Shown: positions 48,801 to 62,187, numbered from the stretch's first letter. The stretch is DNA of 64,000 bases from Zantedeschia hybrid cultivar (GCA_030544215.1 JARZZO010000005.1:77929524-77993523); one strand, 5' to 3'. The notes: generated from the letters alone by a model not told the origin. Translations and numbers: made by a program.

Positions 48801-51800
48801 AAGAAACAGTCCAGATTCCCTTATTACATCAATTCAGATCAGTGTATGGATTTTGTTAATTTTCCCACTTGCATGCTCATCCAGGCACTGAGAGCAGTGG
48901 CTTCTGCAGTTGATTTGTCAGTTATGAACTTGGGGGACTATACGTGAATAACATGGTTTATTTGACACCCTTGGGAGATTAAATTATTTATGAAATATGC
49001 CGTTTCATTTTCAATGTTTCTAAACAAAATGTCACTCAATATTTGTTGGTGTGCAGGTATACAAGCAGCCTTGGCAATAAGAGAGTGGAACTTTTTGATA
49101 TGGGAGCTGGTGCTAGTGAGCCTGCAGCTGAGGACAATGTTCAGATGGCATCAGGTAATACATCATCTCTTTTGTTGTATTCAATGATAATCGTGCACAA
49201 GGTTTGCCATCTTGGATCTCGGCTTTGTCTCGGAAGAGTTGGAGAGAAGAGATCTCAGTAAACTCTTGGGAGATCGGGACAATATCTCGGGACATATATG
49301 TATGATAACACTATACATACATACATGATACACCTACACATACACAGACACAACTATATGCACCTGCACCTATATGTATTCATACACATTTTGCAAATAT
49401 ACATACATATAGATATACACATACGAGGAACACCATGTTGGATCTCAACACCATCTCGCAAGGCCGAAGAGAAGATATCTCAAAGAGATCTCAGAGAGAT
49501 CGTGAACAACAGCCATAAAGCATGATCTTTCTATTTCTTAAAATAACCTTTAAATTCTATGATATTAACATTAACATAATGATAATAAGAACAGTGCAAA
49601 AAGGTATTTGCACATATATAAGGATTACTTTCTTGAATCTCAATGTCATCTCAGTGTCTTGGAAAGCTCCTCCTAATCTATCATAATCCTCATCTTCTCT
49701 TCTATTGGCATTCTCATCTCTTCTCATCTTCTCCTCCTCAATCCTATTCTTTCCCATTATTCTTCCACTATCTCCATCTTATTCTTGATCTCGTAAGAGT
49801 CTTGTCTCAAGACCCTTGGAGAGACAAAGATTCTCGAGAGATCTCGAAGATACCGGAAGAGATAGCAAACCATGATCATGCAAGCAGGACTTCCATATCC
49901 ATGCAATTTGATTTCCTTCCATTTCCCTTGAATGAATTATTCTTGTGTCAAAATAAGGGTGGTTCCTGATCATCAAAGCCTTACCCCATTTATTCGGGGT
50001 TGGCTACACGAATTGTGTCCTGCCATTTTATTCTATGTGATGCCATATTTGTGATTATACCTAGGAATGTCAAGTCCATTTAGACTACATCTAACCACCT
50101 CATTTTGGTCTTTTTCGAGTTCTTCTACCCACCTCCACTCAAATTTTTACACACCTCTGACTAGTGACAAGAATGGATGGAGATGTACATGGCCAGACCA
50201 TCTTCTCCATTTTCTTTATACTCGATGTCAATAGGAGCTATACCTAAATCACTATGTATGTGTTCATTCCAAATTTTATCTTTTTCTAGTCTTCTGCACA
50301 TCCATCTTTAACATGCTCATCTACAAAACAACTTTTTGTACATGATCTTTCTTCACAGTCCAGCATTTAGTGCCATATGACACAACTAGGCTCACAGTCG
50401 TCGTATAGAATTTACATTTGATCTTTAAGGGAACCTGTCGATTACAAAGGTTAGTAATTTCAAATACCTCCCTTGGTGTCATGTGGGAGAAACCCTAGCT
50501 GTGATGTGGGAATGCTCCTAGTCTATATGTGTCACTTTATTCTTAGGTAACTTTCACCCTCGAGGTTCCAAAAGTGTCTCACTATTGTTTTTAAAGTGTC
50601 ACATTTACTTAGCATATAGTTCCAAAAGCTTTTCTATTGAAGTCCATCTTAGATCTCAACTTTATTCAAAGGGCATCCTTTTTCTTCTCATCTTCTCTGG
50701 CATACACGCACACATAGGGTGGGAGCTGAATGTTCTTTTGATCCATATTCCCATAAATTCCAGGGTTGCCTCATAATGTTTCTCTTTTGCAGTTGTTTTT
50801 ACTGTAAAACCTTCATTTTTCCTTCTGTCTACACATGCTGTCATTGTTTACCGTCTGTCTGATTTCCACTAGACTGCTGTTTCAGTGGCAGCAGTCACAT
50901 GCATAGTGACCAAGGCAGGAAACAAAAGCAAGAAACACTTTCCTGTGTAACGGTTAAATTACGAATTATGGCGAGACAAGAAATTAAGTGAGAAACAGGA
51001 AGCAAAGTTCAATGTATTGGGGTGTAAATGAGTTTCCCGGTAACTACAGTCACATTAACCACATGGTTACAGAGGGCCATGGATGGGATGGCATTCTCAG
51101 AGACCTAATCAGTTTCAGACATTGAGTATAGAAAGAGATATAGTTGATTCTTCAAGGAGTTAAAAAGACAATGTATGGAAGTAGTGTGGAGGAAGTCCAT
51201 GTGTAATTGTGTACAAGGATGAACAAGCAGGGAAGCTAATACAGTTTTGGACACATCAAGGGAGATAAGTGGAAACAAAGATTGCAGCTGTATTTCCACA
51301 TTATTTTTTTCCCCAGGGACTCAATTGACAGCTAAAGTTTATTGTTTGATTACCATAATATTTCTACTTACTATATCTTTCTAACAATGTAGTTGATTTT
51401 ATTTGTGCATGTGTTTAGTAACTATGAACATGCTGATAGCCACTATACTTCTGTGCCTTTCCCTGGGTTTACCACAGTTTGCTGGCATGACGAACATGTC
51501 TACATCAACAGTCCATCATTTTTAGTGACATTTGGAATTTTTTGCTCAATGTTGTAAAGAAGAAATCTCAGTAATGTTTTGGACCTGCCCAACTTGCTTC
51601 ATACATAGTTTGCTACTGCACATGAGCCCTCTATATCTGAAGGAGAGAACTGTTAATTCCAGTTTTATTCCTGGAAAAATCCTTCCTTCTTGCTCTCCCC
51701 CAGGAGACATACTCAAATGGACAGTGTCTGGTAGACTGTAGACTCTGGATCCAGTTTCACATCAGGTTCACCTTCACCTTTTGTCGGTCCCTTTTGCACA

Positions 51801-53927
51801 TGTTTTTATCCTGATGAAAGCTCATCCTTTTCTCTTCAATGCTCGTAGCCTGTCCTTTTTAGTCATGGAAGCACAGGTGGTGGAAACCATGGATTGATTG
51901 CCATTCCCAACTCTTAATCAATGTTAAAGAATAAACTCGTGTGATCAAAGTAGCAGATTTACTGTTGAATTTATAAAGGGGATTAACAAACTTAATGGAA
52001 ATACTATACAGGGGAAGTTCATTTATATTAGGATGAGGAAGCTGCCAAGTTAATGTGGTCCTGGAGACTACAGGAGAGAGAAGTGAGTTATTATAGAACA
52101 AGGTTTATGGTTTATTTTTGTCCTCCAATTCTGTGAGCTACTTGTCCATTTGGTTTTGATAGTTTGGTTAATGCAGTGCTTCAGCTCCTTACATTCTTAT
52201 TTCACATATAAATGCACAAGTGTAGATACGTAACATCTTGTGTCCTGAGGTGGAATTTCGTGGTTCATCAGGTATGATAAACATGTCTACCCACAGTCAC
52301 CATCCACATCCTCATCGATGCTTGGCATGCATCCATATCCATTCGATCGTGTGGGCTTCTAGCGTAAGGTGGAAATTGAAGGAAGACATGTTTTTGGATT
52401 ATTTTACAGTTTAGAAGATTGAACTTCCTAAAGTTAGCTTGGTTTCAGGCTATAGTAAGGAGATGCTTGGTGAGAGCCTTCTCTTGGTCAGTTGGCATAT
52501 AAATTTATAATCTTATGCTTGCTAGCTGCTAGGCATCATATTCCATTATGCTCAATGCTATTGAAGTTAATGGATTTACCTTTGTTAATCTTAAACCTCA
52601 TAGCATAATTGGAGAAATTCTCATTACAAACACAAGGAATATGACACACTAAACGACAATATGAATTTAAGGTGAAAATTTTCAGTAAATGTTATGAATT
52701 GAAGCATTTATTTTTCATATTTACGGTTCCTTGCCTTACATACCTGATAAAAACACCCGGATAAATATTCTTGCCATATTGAACAAATAGCATCCACGTA
52801 TGACTCAGAATGGTTTCTTCCATTCCAGTTTATGGTCCCTCATAGAGCTGGATTTATCAGAGAGGTGCTGCCTCTGGTGAAAGGTGGTGGGGTGGGGAGG
52901 TCATCTAAATTTTGTCACCATCATAGTTAACATCAAATAAATTTGCTTATAGAGATGTTTCTTTTCTTTCTTCTGCATTGTATTCTTTATCTGATTATAT
53001 GGATATCATGTCTATTTTTGTTTCTTGTAGTTGCATTATCCATTTTTAACTTGTACAATTGTTTCACCCTGCAGCAATGTCTAATCAAGAGCTTATTACT
53101 GCTGGAAGGAAGCAGATGGATGAGACCGATCAGGCCATTGAACGTTCAAAAATGGTATGAATGTAAATGCTGATATCAAGGGCTTTTTTGTTGATTTGCG
53201 ATTTGCTTCATACATTAAGGATTTAATATGCAGGTGGTTGAGCAAACCGTTGAAGTGGGAACTCAGACGGCAACAACCTTGAAGGGCCAGGTGGGTAAAT
53301 AGGGAAGATGTGTTCAAGGGATGCACTTCATTCCTTTCTTTACCTCCACCGTAGATGTGTTCAAAGGATGCACTTCTTTCCTTTCTTTACGTCCACTGTA
53401 GTTTGAATTTTGAGAATTTGCTCGAATGAAAATGCAGACAGAGCAAATGGGACGCATTGTTAATGAGCTGGACACCATACAGTTCTCCATAAAGAAGGCC
53501 ACTCAGCTGGTGAAGGAGATTGGTAGACAGGTCGGTTATTGATTTATAACCGCAGACTTCTTATATTGGATTCCCTTCCATCTAAACGTTTGATATGGAA
53601 TTGGAAACTTGCTTTCAGGTCGCTACTGATAAGTGCATCATGCTTTTCCTATTTCTAATTGTATGCGGTGTAATTGCGATCATCATTGTGAAGGTACTTA
53701 TCCCACTCTGTATCCAGATTAGCCGCTTCTGTTGTCGAGATAATACATACAAGAGTCGAGAACTCCATGTAATATACAAAACACCGTGTGATTCTGACTC
53801 GATTTTAAACATTTAGATCGTAAACCCAAACAACAAGAACATCAGAGATATACCTGGGTTGGCACCACCGGCACCAACAGCTAGGAGGTTGTTGTCAACG
53901 GAAGCCTTGGATAGCTGGCGCTGCTGA
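36314..53927 (+). CDS. NPSN: Novel plant SNARE (NPSN family, Qb-SNARE), 10 exons, 271 aa
   Basis: This is a tail-anchored Qb-SNARE of the plant-specific NPSN family, whose members take part in plasma-membrane and cell-plate vesicle fusion. Exons are 36314-36390, 38709-38801, 39084-39177, 39255-39292, 49057-49154, 53075-53154, 53234-53290, 53438-53530, 53619-53693 and 53817-53927 (816 nt, 271 aa; family members are about 265 aa). All introns are GT-AG and all phases join. The N-terminal helical region begins MAGDVPMSPELEQIDGEIHD. The SNARE motif spans about residues 138-210; the zero-layer glutamine is probably Q179 in LKGQTEQM, by comparison with Vti1-type Qb SNAREs. A single membrane span follows at about 216-236 (CIMLFLFLIVCGVIAIII). 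The tail carries NPNNKNIRDIPGLAPP, typical of NPSN11/12/13; I cannot choose the subtype. Exon 1 is GC-rich. Intron 4 is 9764 nt and full of repeats. Confidence 0.95.
37062..37305. mobile_element. hAT-type MITE in NPSN intron 1 with perfect 8-bp target duplication
   Basis: The element reads TAGGGCTGCAAAACC...CGTTTGCACCCCTA and is flanked by GTCCATGG on both sides (37054-37061 and 37306-37313). An 8-bp duplication fits the hAT superfamily. It is in the same family as 23696-24258. Confidence 0.88.
40689..41530 (-). mobile_element. LTR-like fragment, minus strand
   Basis: On the minus strand a TATA box GGCTATAAAGAGAGC lies near 41226-41212. The segment ends GGATTGGATCGGATCGTTACA at 40689, the same U5 end as the plus-strand pieces at 42095-42313 and 42448-42667. 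The U3 side (41210-41450) is built of GCCCATTA/GCCCAATA words. The outer boundary is not fixed. Confidence 0.55.
42095..42330 (+). mobile_element. LTR 3' end with primer-binding site
   Basis: The segment with AGCGGACAATACCTCAC and GGATCGGATCGTTACA (end 42313) is followed by TGGTATCAGTGC (42317-42328). That differs at one base from the initiator-tRNA-Met primer site TGGTATCAGAGC found in many plant LTR elements. No gag or pol follows. Confidence 0.65.
42448..42667 (+). mobile_element. Second copy of the LTR end
   Basis: Repeats the block of 42095-42313 (ACCATGGTGTGGAGCTACCA, TATATATGTGGGATTTATAT, GCGGACAATACC, ATTGTTACA) in the same orientation about 353 bp away. The primer site is absent. 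Confidence 0.6.
42812..42850. repeat. (TC)n(AC)n compound microsatellite
   Basis: A TC run passes directly into an AC run just left of the foldback element at 42881. Confidence 0.95.
42881..43027. mobile_element. CCGGTAC-rich foldback element, perfect 8-bp target duplication
   Basis: The 147-bp element begins CATGGATGGCAGTACCGG and ends CCGGTACTGCCAACCATG. It is flanked by ATACTTAT on both sides (42873-42880 and 43028-43035). The whole element is a palindrome of GTACCGG/CCGGTAC and CGGCCGATAC words. CA...TG ends and an 8-bp duplication fit a hAT-type non-autonomous element. A worn relative is at 47155-47308. Confidence 0.85.
43082..43345. mobile_element. Probable foldback MITE, GGATAATTTCATAT ends
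   Basis: Similar in start and internal words (CTATCAAATATTCT, TATACATATCAAATGTGCCATC) to 5205-5475. The right end reads AGAGATTATCCC. Ends uncertain. Confidence 0.4.
44935..46129 (-). other. Possible retrotransposon leader or internal remnant
   Basis: AT-rich and repetitive in style (ATTTTGATAATTTTAC and GAGGGTATTTT words recur). It lies next to the LTR-like block on the minus strand, but no protein domain is readable. Confidence 0.25.
46130..47035 (-). mobile_element. LTR-like block with GC-rich CCACCGGT minisatellite in its U3
   Basis: On the minus strand GGCCTATAAATACC (about 46405-46392) is a good TATA box followed by R/U5-like sequence to about 46130. Upstream (46400-46990) the motif ACCGGTGGGG / CCCCACCGGT recurs many times together with GGTGCCACC. 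Boundaries and target duplication were not found, so superfamily is open. Confidence 0.4.
47155..47308. mobile_element. Worn relative of the CCGGTAC foldback element
   Basis: Contains GGTACCGGCTGGTGTCAG, CCCGGTACCGGTCACC and the right end CAATACTGCCAACCATAT, matching the right end of 42881-43027. The left end is eroded. Confidence 0.55.
49196..49875. mobile_element. Large inverted-repeat element in NPSN intron 5
   Basis: AAGGTTTGCCATCTTGGATC at the left and GATAGCAAACCATGATCATG at the right form a terminal inverted pair. Both flanks carry GAGATCTC words. The interior has a degenerate (CATA)n stretch at 49310-49430. No clear target duplication. Confidence 0.45.
49967..50470 (-). mobile_element. 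RTE-clade LINE, 3' end of reverse transcriptase ORF (decayed)
   Basis: Minus-strand translation gives KFYTTTVSLVVSYGTKCW followed by TVKKDHVQKV, the well-known C-terminal RT region of plant RTE LINEs. Further on it gives RWSGHV (usual RW-GHV). Frameshifts separate the blocks. The 3' end is the common GGGTTGGCTACA-type tail with TGATGATC at the terminus. It is truncated at the 5' side and dead. Confidence 0.85.
50471..53074. other. Rest of NPSN intron 5, nothing recognised
   Basis: No repeat boundary or coding sequence was recognised. Open frames here carry no family motif. Confidence 0.5.
53307..53400. repeat. 47-bp tandem duplication in NPSN intron 7
   Basis: GATGTGTTCAAxGGATGCAC followed by TTCxTTCCTTTCTTTAC is present twice in direct succession; it does not touch splice sites. 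Confidence 0.9.
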
Positions 53928-54300
53928 TCCTAATCACAAAATGCGGCTGTTCGTTGACTTTTCGTAAGCATGCCTGTGAAGAGTTAGAAATGCAGTGAAT
54001 GAATGATCACATGTACTATTGTTGTGTCGGATTTTTATGTTTCCTTTTGGACGGGATGTGCATATTCCTACCGTGATTCTTTCCCTTTGTATATCATGTT
54101 TCGGCTGTGTATTCTTTTTTCACAAATGTGAAGACCTCTCTGAGATGATTTCGTTATACTGGAACTGTTTTGCCTTCTTGTGATCCTGACCCAATGAGCT
54201 CTGTGTCTGTGTTTGTGGTAGCTTTGCTCTTTAGACAATTTGTTGTCGTTCATAGTTCTCCTTCATATACTGGGATAATCAGTTAACAACGAACAACTTT
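53928..54300 (+). other. 3'UTR region of the NPSN gene
   Basis: Non-coding DNA after the TGA. AATGAATGA near 53996 is a weak polyadenylation candidate; the cleavage site cannot be fixed from sequence. Confidence 0.4.
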
Positions 54301-56133
<1,833 letters not shown>

Positions 56134-56182
56134 ATTAGGTTGAAGCTCATGATATTATTTAGCTATGGTTTCATGGTCCCGA

Positions 56183-56460
56183 GGCTCCTTTGGTGAGTTG
56201 TAAAATACTGTAAAATTTTAGTTTTGAAATCATTGTTTTTGAAACCAATGAAAATAAATTTTAAATTTTTAAAATCTTAAGTTTTGAAATCATCAATTTT
56301 GATTTACGATGATTTTAGATTAAAAATCAAAATCAACTGAAAATAGAATCTTATAGGTCATTTATGACACATCAAATGTATGAAAAAGTACCGTAAATAT
56401 TTGAAACACAAAAGAAAATACTGTTCTACGACTATTTACAATATTTTGCACCAAACTACA
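56183..56460. mobile_element. MITE of the GTTTGGTGTG...TAAAAT family
   Basis: Left GGCTCCTTTGGTGAGTTGTA followed by AAATAC faces right TTTACAATATTTTGCACCAA. Confidence 0.6.
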
Positions 56461-57947
56461 CTCAGAAATGTCGTGGGGAATGCTGGTGCGATCCTCCGTG
56501 TTGCTTTCACTCCGAACATTAAAATTCCTTGTTATTCTTTTAGCTCTTTGTACGTAGGTCTCTGTTAAAGCCCGTATGTATTCTTTTGTCAGGTGATATA
56601 ATGTACAAATATGTATATATATCTTCTTTAGAATGGCAAACAATTCAAGGCTAATTAAGTAATATCCTGCTCAGATTTCGCCCAGTCATTTAGAGCTATT
56701 CAAACTTGACTTGTGTGGATACCAACAAACTTGAGCTCAATTCTTACGTAAGAACTAAAAGGAAACTCGACAAAATAAGTACTGTAGAATGCTAAAATTG
56801 TATTCTTACGTAAACTGCACCCATAAATGGACATCCGCTAAACCCGCAAAAAGGTCCAAAGGTAGCTTAAGCTTGAGCCCAGTAGCCCACATGGGAAAGA
56901 GAAATAAATTGTTGCAATGTCCTACTCGTTTATGTTCATTTACGATGATCCCATAATTTCGATCACATCTCATTTTCCAACCGATTCCTGAGGGTGACTC
57001 TATTTCATCACTAATTACAATGGATTTTTACTTTTTAGCTTTTATAAAGTCTTGATATTACAAATAAGTCATCCTGATTCAACTATTTACAAATAGAAAT
57101 CCTCACAATCTACCATGAATTCGTGAAAGATCCTTAAAAATTATAAATAAACTCCTAATAGTGTTACAGATGAGTCCCTAAGAAAGTTTATTTGTAAAAA
57201 ATTATGATCGTGGGGCCTTATTGGTAAATAATTGGATTAGTAGGGTTTATTTGTAATGTAGAAGTTTGTAGGGGCCAAAAGGTAAAATCCCTAATAATTG
57301 CAAACGTTAGAGAGAGAGGGGATAAGAACGAGGCCCCCTGTCCATCTCCCATGGGGCAGTGCATCCAACTAATAAAGAAGTGACATGGCCTTTCTCCTCT
57401 CCTCAGAGAGGAATGAGTGGTTTCAAAATCAGACCAGCAGTAAATTATTTCACAAAAAAAAAAAACCCAGCAGTAAATGGTTAAATTGAATGAAGAAACT
57501 AGAAAGAGATTTTCATTAAAATAATCTTTTTAAGCTCTCTCTCACCCCAACTGTAAATCTCTCTCTCCTTTTGCCAATTTTCTTCTCTCTCTTCCAAACA
57601 TATGCAGAAGCACACAATTTAGACACCATTGCTCAGCAAAGAAAAGATCTGATTAAGGGCAGGATCTTCCATCAGCATTTACATGAAATTGTATCAAAAC
57701 TAAATGACGATGATGAATACTGTCAATTGCCGAATAGCAATTAGCAAGGTGAATGACAAATGCACAGATTATTAGATGTCTAATATTAGCTTGTCGTGTC
57801 ACAGACTTACACGTGCACTGGAACCTTTTTTTTTTTGAGGCAAAATAGTCAAGTATGTTCATAACAGTGACAAATAAATTTTTCTCTTAAATATTTTTTT
57901 TTTCACATAACTGGACTGTTCTGTACCTACTTAGGTGATTATTCTGG
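56461..57947. other. Intergenic, no gene
   Basis: AT-rich. Small CT-rich patches at 57535-57595. Nothing recognised. Confidence 0.4.
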
Positions 57948-57955
57948 TCTCGGGA

Positions 57956-58181
57956 CAGTGGCGGATGCAGTGTTCATTCGGTGGGAGACCCTACTGAATT
58001 TTGTCAAATTCATTGGCCTAATATAAGTAATCTAAATCGGGAGTTTACTTACTCACCCTAAGACCCCACTGGTTCAACTAAAGATTCTATATGATCTAGT
58101 CTAAGACCCTACTGACCCAATCATATTTATGACCTAATGTCGTAGTGACTCCACTGGACAAAATTTCTACGTCCGCCACTG
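57956..58181. mobile_element. hAT MITE, CAGTGGCGGA ends, 8-bp target duplication
   Basis: The 226-bp element has terminal repeats CAGTGGCGGATGCAG and (inverted) CAGTGGCGGACGTAG. The flanks are TCTCGGGA (57948-57955) and TCTCGAGA (58182-58189), matching at 7 of 8. Ends and duplication size are those of hAT elements. Confidence 0.88.
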
Positions 58182-58189
58182 TCTCGAGA

Positions 58190-58890
58190 CACCCATTGCA
58201 TTACAAGGAGTAATAGACTCGTCACAGGTCATGCCCCTTGCCCTCTGCACGGGTTAGGGTTAGATTGGACTCAGGTTAAGCCCACATTCAACCCGACCAC
58301 TCTTCAAGTTGAGTTAGATTACGCCTTTGAGTCAATCTGATTCCAAGAAAAATTTTAAAAAAGTTCTAAAAGGAATATTACATATATAATAAAATAAGTT
58401 TTATGATACATCGTTTTGAGTTAGTATTATCATGCACATGCTTCTTAAAAGCGTACTGAAGAACAAAACTACTGATGCACATTTTCTGTTTTGCTTGGTT
58501 TTGCGGTTGTTTGTTTTAATGTAGAATTTTGTAAATAATTGGTTTCAGAATCATCGATTTTAAAACAAGCGAAATTTTCTTGTTTAAGAATCAAAAAATA
58601 TTTATTTGGTTGTTCGTAAAACAAAACAAGAGACATGCTTCAATCTTTTTGTTTTTAATTTACAGTGGGTCTTTGCTGTAAACCAAAAGAAGTAATTTGG
58701 CTATCAAGTGAACAGAAAAGGCCCAAACAACATTTGTACTTTACATTGTTCCTTTGGATTTAAATTTTGTCATTTAATCGTGAAACTCAACTGTAGTCAT
58801 TTGATTGAGTGTAAGCGAAAAATATTTTTAAAATTAAAAAAACATCAAAAAATTAGAATTCCTCCCATCTGTTGGAGTCTTAATTTCGAT
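58190..58890. other. Intergenic, nothing recognised
   Basis: AT-rich, no ORF with motif, no clear repeat. Confidence 0.4.
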
Positions 58891-58894
58891 TTTT

Positions 58895-59275
58895 TTACAC
58901 ATATACCCCTCAAATACATTGTATCTGCAAGTACACCCCCAACTCTCACACATTATCATCAATACCCCTGAAATCTTCAAAATGTTGTATTTATACTGCC
59001 GTCAAACTTAGGTGAATTTCAACGAAATATGTCAAAAACATTGCATAAATCATGATATCATCGGAGGTGTCGGGGGTATATAATGTAAGATTTTAGTGAA
59101 TTGAGGGGTATACATGTAAAATATTAGTGAATTTATGAGTACTTATGCAAAATCATTATATTGAAGGGTATAAATGCAACTTTCTAAAGATCTTAGGAGT
59201 ACTAATGCTGATACATGAGAGTTAGGGGTATACATACAAATACGGTGTATTTGAGGGGTATATATGCAAAACATA
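58895..59275. mobile_element. Foldback MITE with TATACCCCTCAAATACA arms
   Basis: ATATACCCCTCAAATACATT at the left is matched by TGTATTTGAGGGGTATATAT at the right. The arms continue through CCCCCAACTCTCACA / TGAGAGTTAGGGG and CTTCAAAATG / TTCTAAAGATC, over 100 bp in all. No target duplication was fixed. Confidence 0.7.
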
Positions 59276-61879
59276 AGAGATGTACCTCTCTTTTTGGAGG
59301 TCTAAATTTCTTAATTGCTGATGAAAACTAAAACTTTGAGCGATGTGATACTAATTTGAGTTATTTATTCTTTTTTGTTATTTAAAAATAAAATAAAATT
59401 ACTACACTCAATCGGACAACTAAAGTTGAACTTCACAGTCAAAGAATGAGATGTAAATATCAAAAGATGGAAGTAACTCTGGAGTAATTGAATATTTAAA
59501 TATCAAATGAGAGAATTTTACTCCAAACATATCTATATTAGATGTACCTCAAGGTGTGTTTGATCCTTTCCATACTTTTAGTTGAAAGCCATAGACTACT
59601 GTGAAGTTGCAAAATTGTCCAGAATCTGCTTCTCTTGAAACAGCAGTTCATCTCTTAACCCATGTACCCTTTTGCCCAGTGAAGAAAATCCCCCAATCAT
59701 CCTTAGTGAGAGGTGTACTCAGATTTACAATGGACCTAATAAAGTAGGAATGTTTTGTAGAACACAGAGATATTAAAGATAATATATTGATTTTATAAGT
59801 ACATATGCGAGTCTGATAAATCACAGGGTATAGTCGTAGATCTCTTCTAATTAAGGATGTAAATGGTAACCAATAGCTCGATTATCCGATCGTTCGATAT
59901 TTTATAGGTCGGTTAACGGATAGTCTTCTTAAACCAACATGCATGATGGATAAAGTAATAGATATAAATTTTTCTGACGGGATTGTTAGCTTATAAGAAT
60001 AATTAACAGATAGCATTTCTAAATCGACAACTTAATGAACACGGTCATATATCTGCCTTAGATCCACACCGAATCTGACCCGTTTGCATACCTACTTTTT
60101 AGTTACACTTCCCTTTTTATCCGGCAGAAGACGATATGATAGTACTATTTTAAAGTAAACTATCTTTCTCCAAATTGGCAAATTCGATACAATGTCATTT
60201 AGATGTCTATTGCCTTCTTCTGATTTTGTCACCTAATGTTTGATACTTATCCTCAAGAATTGGGTCGATCTGGCCTCCTCCAAGGCCACCTAAGATGACC
60301 AAGAAGAAAGCAACCCGATTATAAGATTGGCTATGAAATTAGTAATTAATCTTGAGTGAACATTACTTGCTCAAGATTTTACTATTTGGTAATGACAACT
60401 TTAATTATTATTCGACAACAAGCTACCTGCCGATTATTTTAAACACAGAAGAGACTACAAATGTCAGCAACGAAACTTGGATTCTCTTGGGCCGATTACC
60501 CACATCCCCATCAACATATTAAATTTTAATTTGACAGAGATGTAGTGATTAGGTTTAAACTCTTGAAATTATTTAACTATGGTTTGTGCAGGGTGACATA
60601 TTTTAAGAGGGTCGTCCGGGGAATGCTGCGTGCTGCATCATCCACTTCACCCCTCCCTCATATGGGTCTTTGTAGTGTGCTTATGTTTCACGCATTTGTC
60701 CCTACGTTCTTGGCTTAAATAAGGATTTCTTTATACATATGTTAACGGTTAAAATTAAGATTGCATTGGTTGTCATGGCAAAGATCCTATGTTTAACATT
60801 TTCTAGGGGCTGTTTTCATAGGGCAATGATTTATTATGAAATAACTTATTTTAAATTACTCATTCTAGAATAAGAAGAGGTGTTCTGATTTAATCGCGTA
60901 CGCGATAGAATACAAGGTAAAATACCGTATCTAGGGTGGAGGGGGAAATGACCTCTATGCAACTTACTCTGGAACTAATGTATTCAAACCCAGAGTAACA
61001 TGTTCATGCTCTCAATTCCTAAATAGGCTGAATTAATTTGCTGAATAAGCTGTTCTTATTCACCCTTATTAGCCTATTAAAGCAGCTCTTAAAAGAACAT
61101 AATTAGATTAGTTATTGTTGAAGCGACTATATAATAGTCTTACATCAGATAATTTTAAATATGGCCAGTATTTATGATTTTGGGTCCTTCAAACTCAACA
61201 CTTGAATTTTGTGATTTGTAAGATGATATCAGAGTAGAGATCTAGCTCAACTTTATCTTCTCAAATTTATGATCTAATTTGCGTCACTCTCCTCATCTAA
61301 TTTCCACGGCCCATTTTAACCGTGAGGAAGAGTGATGGAGCAACTATATAATAGTCTTATATCGGTTAATTTCAATTGTGACCAATGCTTACGGTCTTGG
61401 GTCATTCTAAAACAATTGTATATTATATCTCTATGACTCAAAAGACTCCATTAGATTGGACTCGAATCAATTATATTTCCTTCACCTCTTGACTCAACCT
61501 AACCCATTGTCAATTCTACCTGCGCCGATTCCATTAGTTTTAGAGCAGTGCACTAACTTCAGGACACCTAACAACAAGAGCAGGTAAACCATGAATGAAA
61601 GGTGAAAGGCTCCATCCCACACCACAGCCATGCAATCCTTTGACCGTGGACATACGGCACTTCTAGCAGGTCCCCATACCATCGTCTTCAATAATACAAC
61701 TGATAAAAGGAGTAGCTGAAATTTAATTTGAGTCGGCCATTAATGGTGACCCTCCAAGAACCCACTGGTCTCCTTAGATCTACTCAGACTACTTGCGTAT
61801 GTCAATTTAAGAGATCTCATAATTTCAATCTCCTTTCCTTTTCCAACCCCTCTGTTGTGTTGTGTAGAATTATTTAAAA
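59276..61879. other. Intergenic, probable old MITE at 60805-61085
   Basis: 60805-61085 uses TTATTC/GAATAA words and a perfect 14-bp palindrome ATCGCGTACGCGAT (60893-60906). Elsewhere nothing is recognised and no coding frame is credible. Confidence 0.4.
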
Positions 61880-62187
61880 GAGTTAATTTCATATAAATCC
61901 TCTTTACATGTAAAATATCAGATATGTCTTTCTTCTACATAATATCATATATACCCTTGTTATGATAACATTCTATAAAAAGTATCCCTGGTGGATATTC
62001 TATCATTTTAACGAGGGTATATATGATATTACGGAATATCGTATATACCTTTGTTATGATAATATTCTATCAAAAGTGCCACAGGTGGATATTATAGCAT
62101 TTTAATGAGGATATATATGACATTATGTAAGTAAGAGAGGTATTTTTGATATTTTGTATGCAAGGAGGATTTATATGAAAGTAACCC
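61880..62187. mobile_element. Mutator-like MITE with perfect 9-bp target duplication and duplicated core
   Basis: Terminal repeats are GAGTTAATTTCATATAAATC (left) and, inverted, GGGTTACTTTCATATAAATC (right), with similarity over about 70 bp. Flanks are TATTTAAAA on both sides (61871-61879 and 62188-62196). A 9-bp duplication and G-starting ends fit MULE-derived elements. The core is two tandem, nearly identical units of about 92 bp (from ATATCATATATACCCTTG and from ATATCGTATATACCTTTG). Confidence 0.87.

Larger units (their letters stand above)
39293..49056. other. NPSN intron 4 (9764 nt), repeat-rich
   Basis: Donor ACGTAAGT and acceptor GTGTGCAG are good, and the flanking exons join in frame. 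Inside are LTR pieces, a foldback element, GC-rich minisatellite sequence and unassigned single-copy-like DNA (39300-40680, 43350-44930, 47310-49050). Confidence 0.85.

Noticed and set aside
53595..53816. Independent small membrane protein
   Set aside because: It is NPSN exon 9 (transmembrane anchor) read into the next intron.
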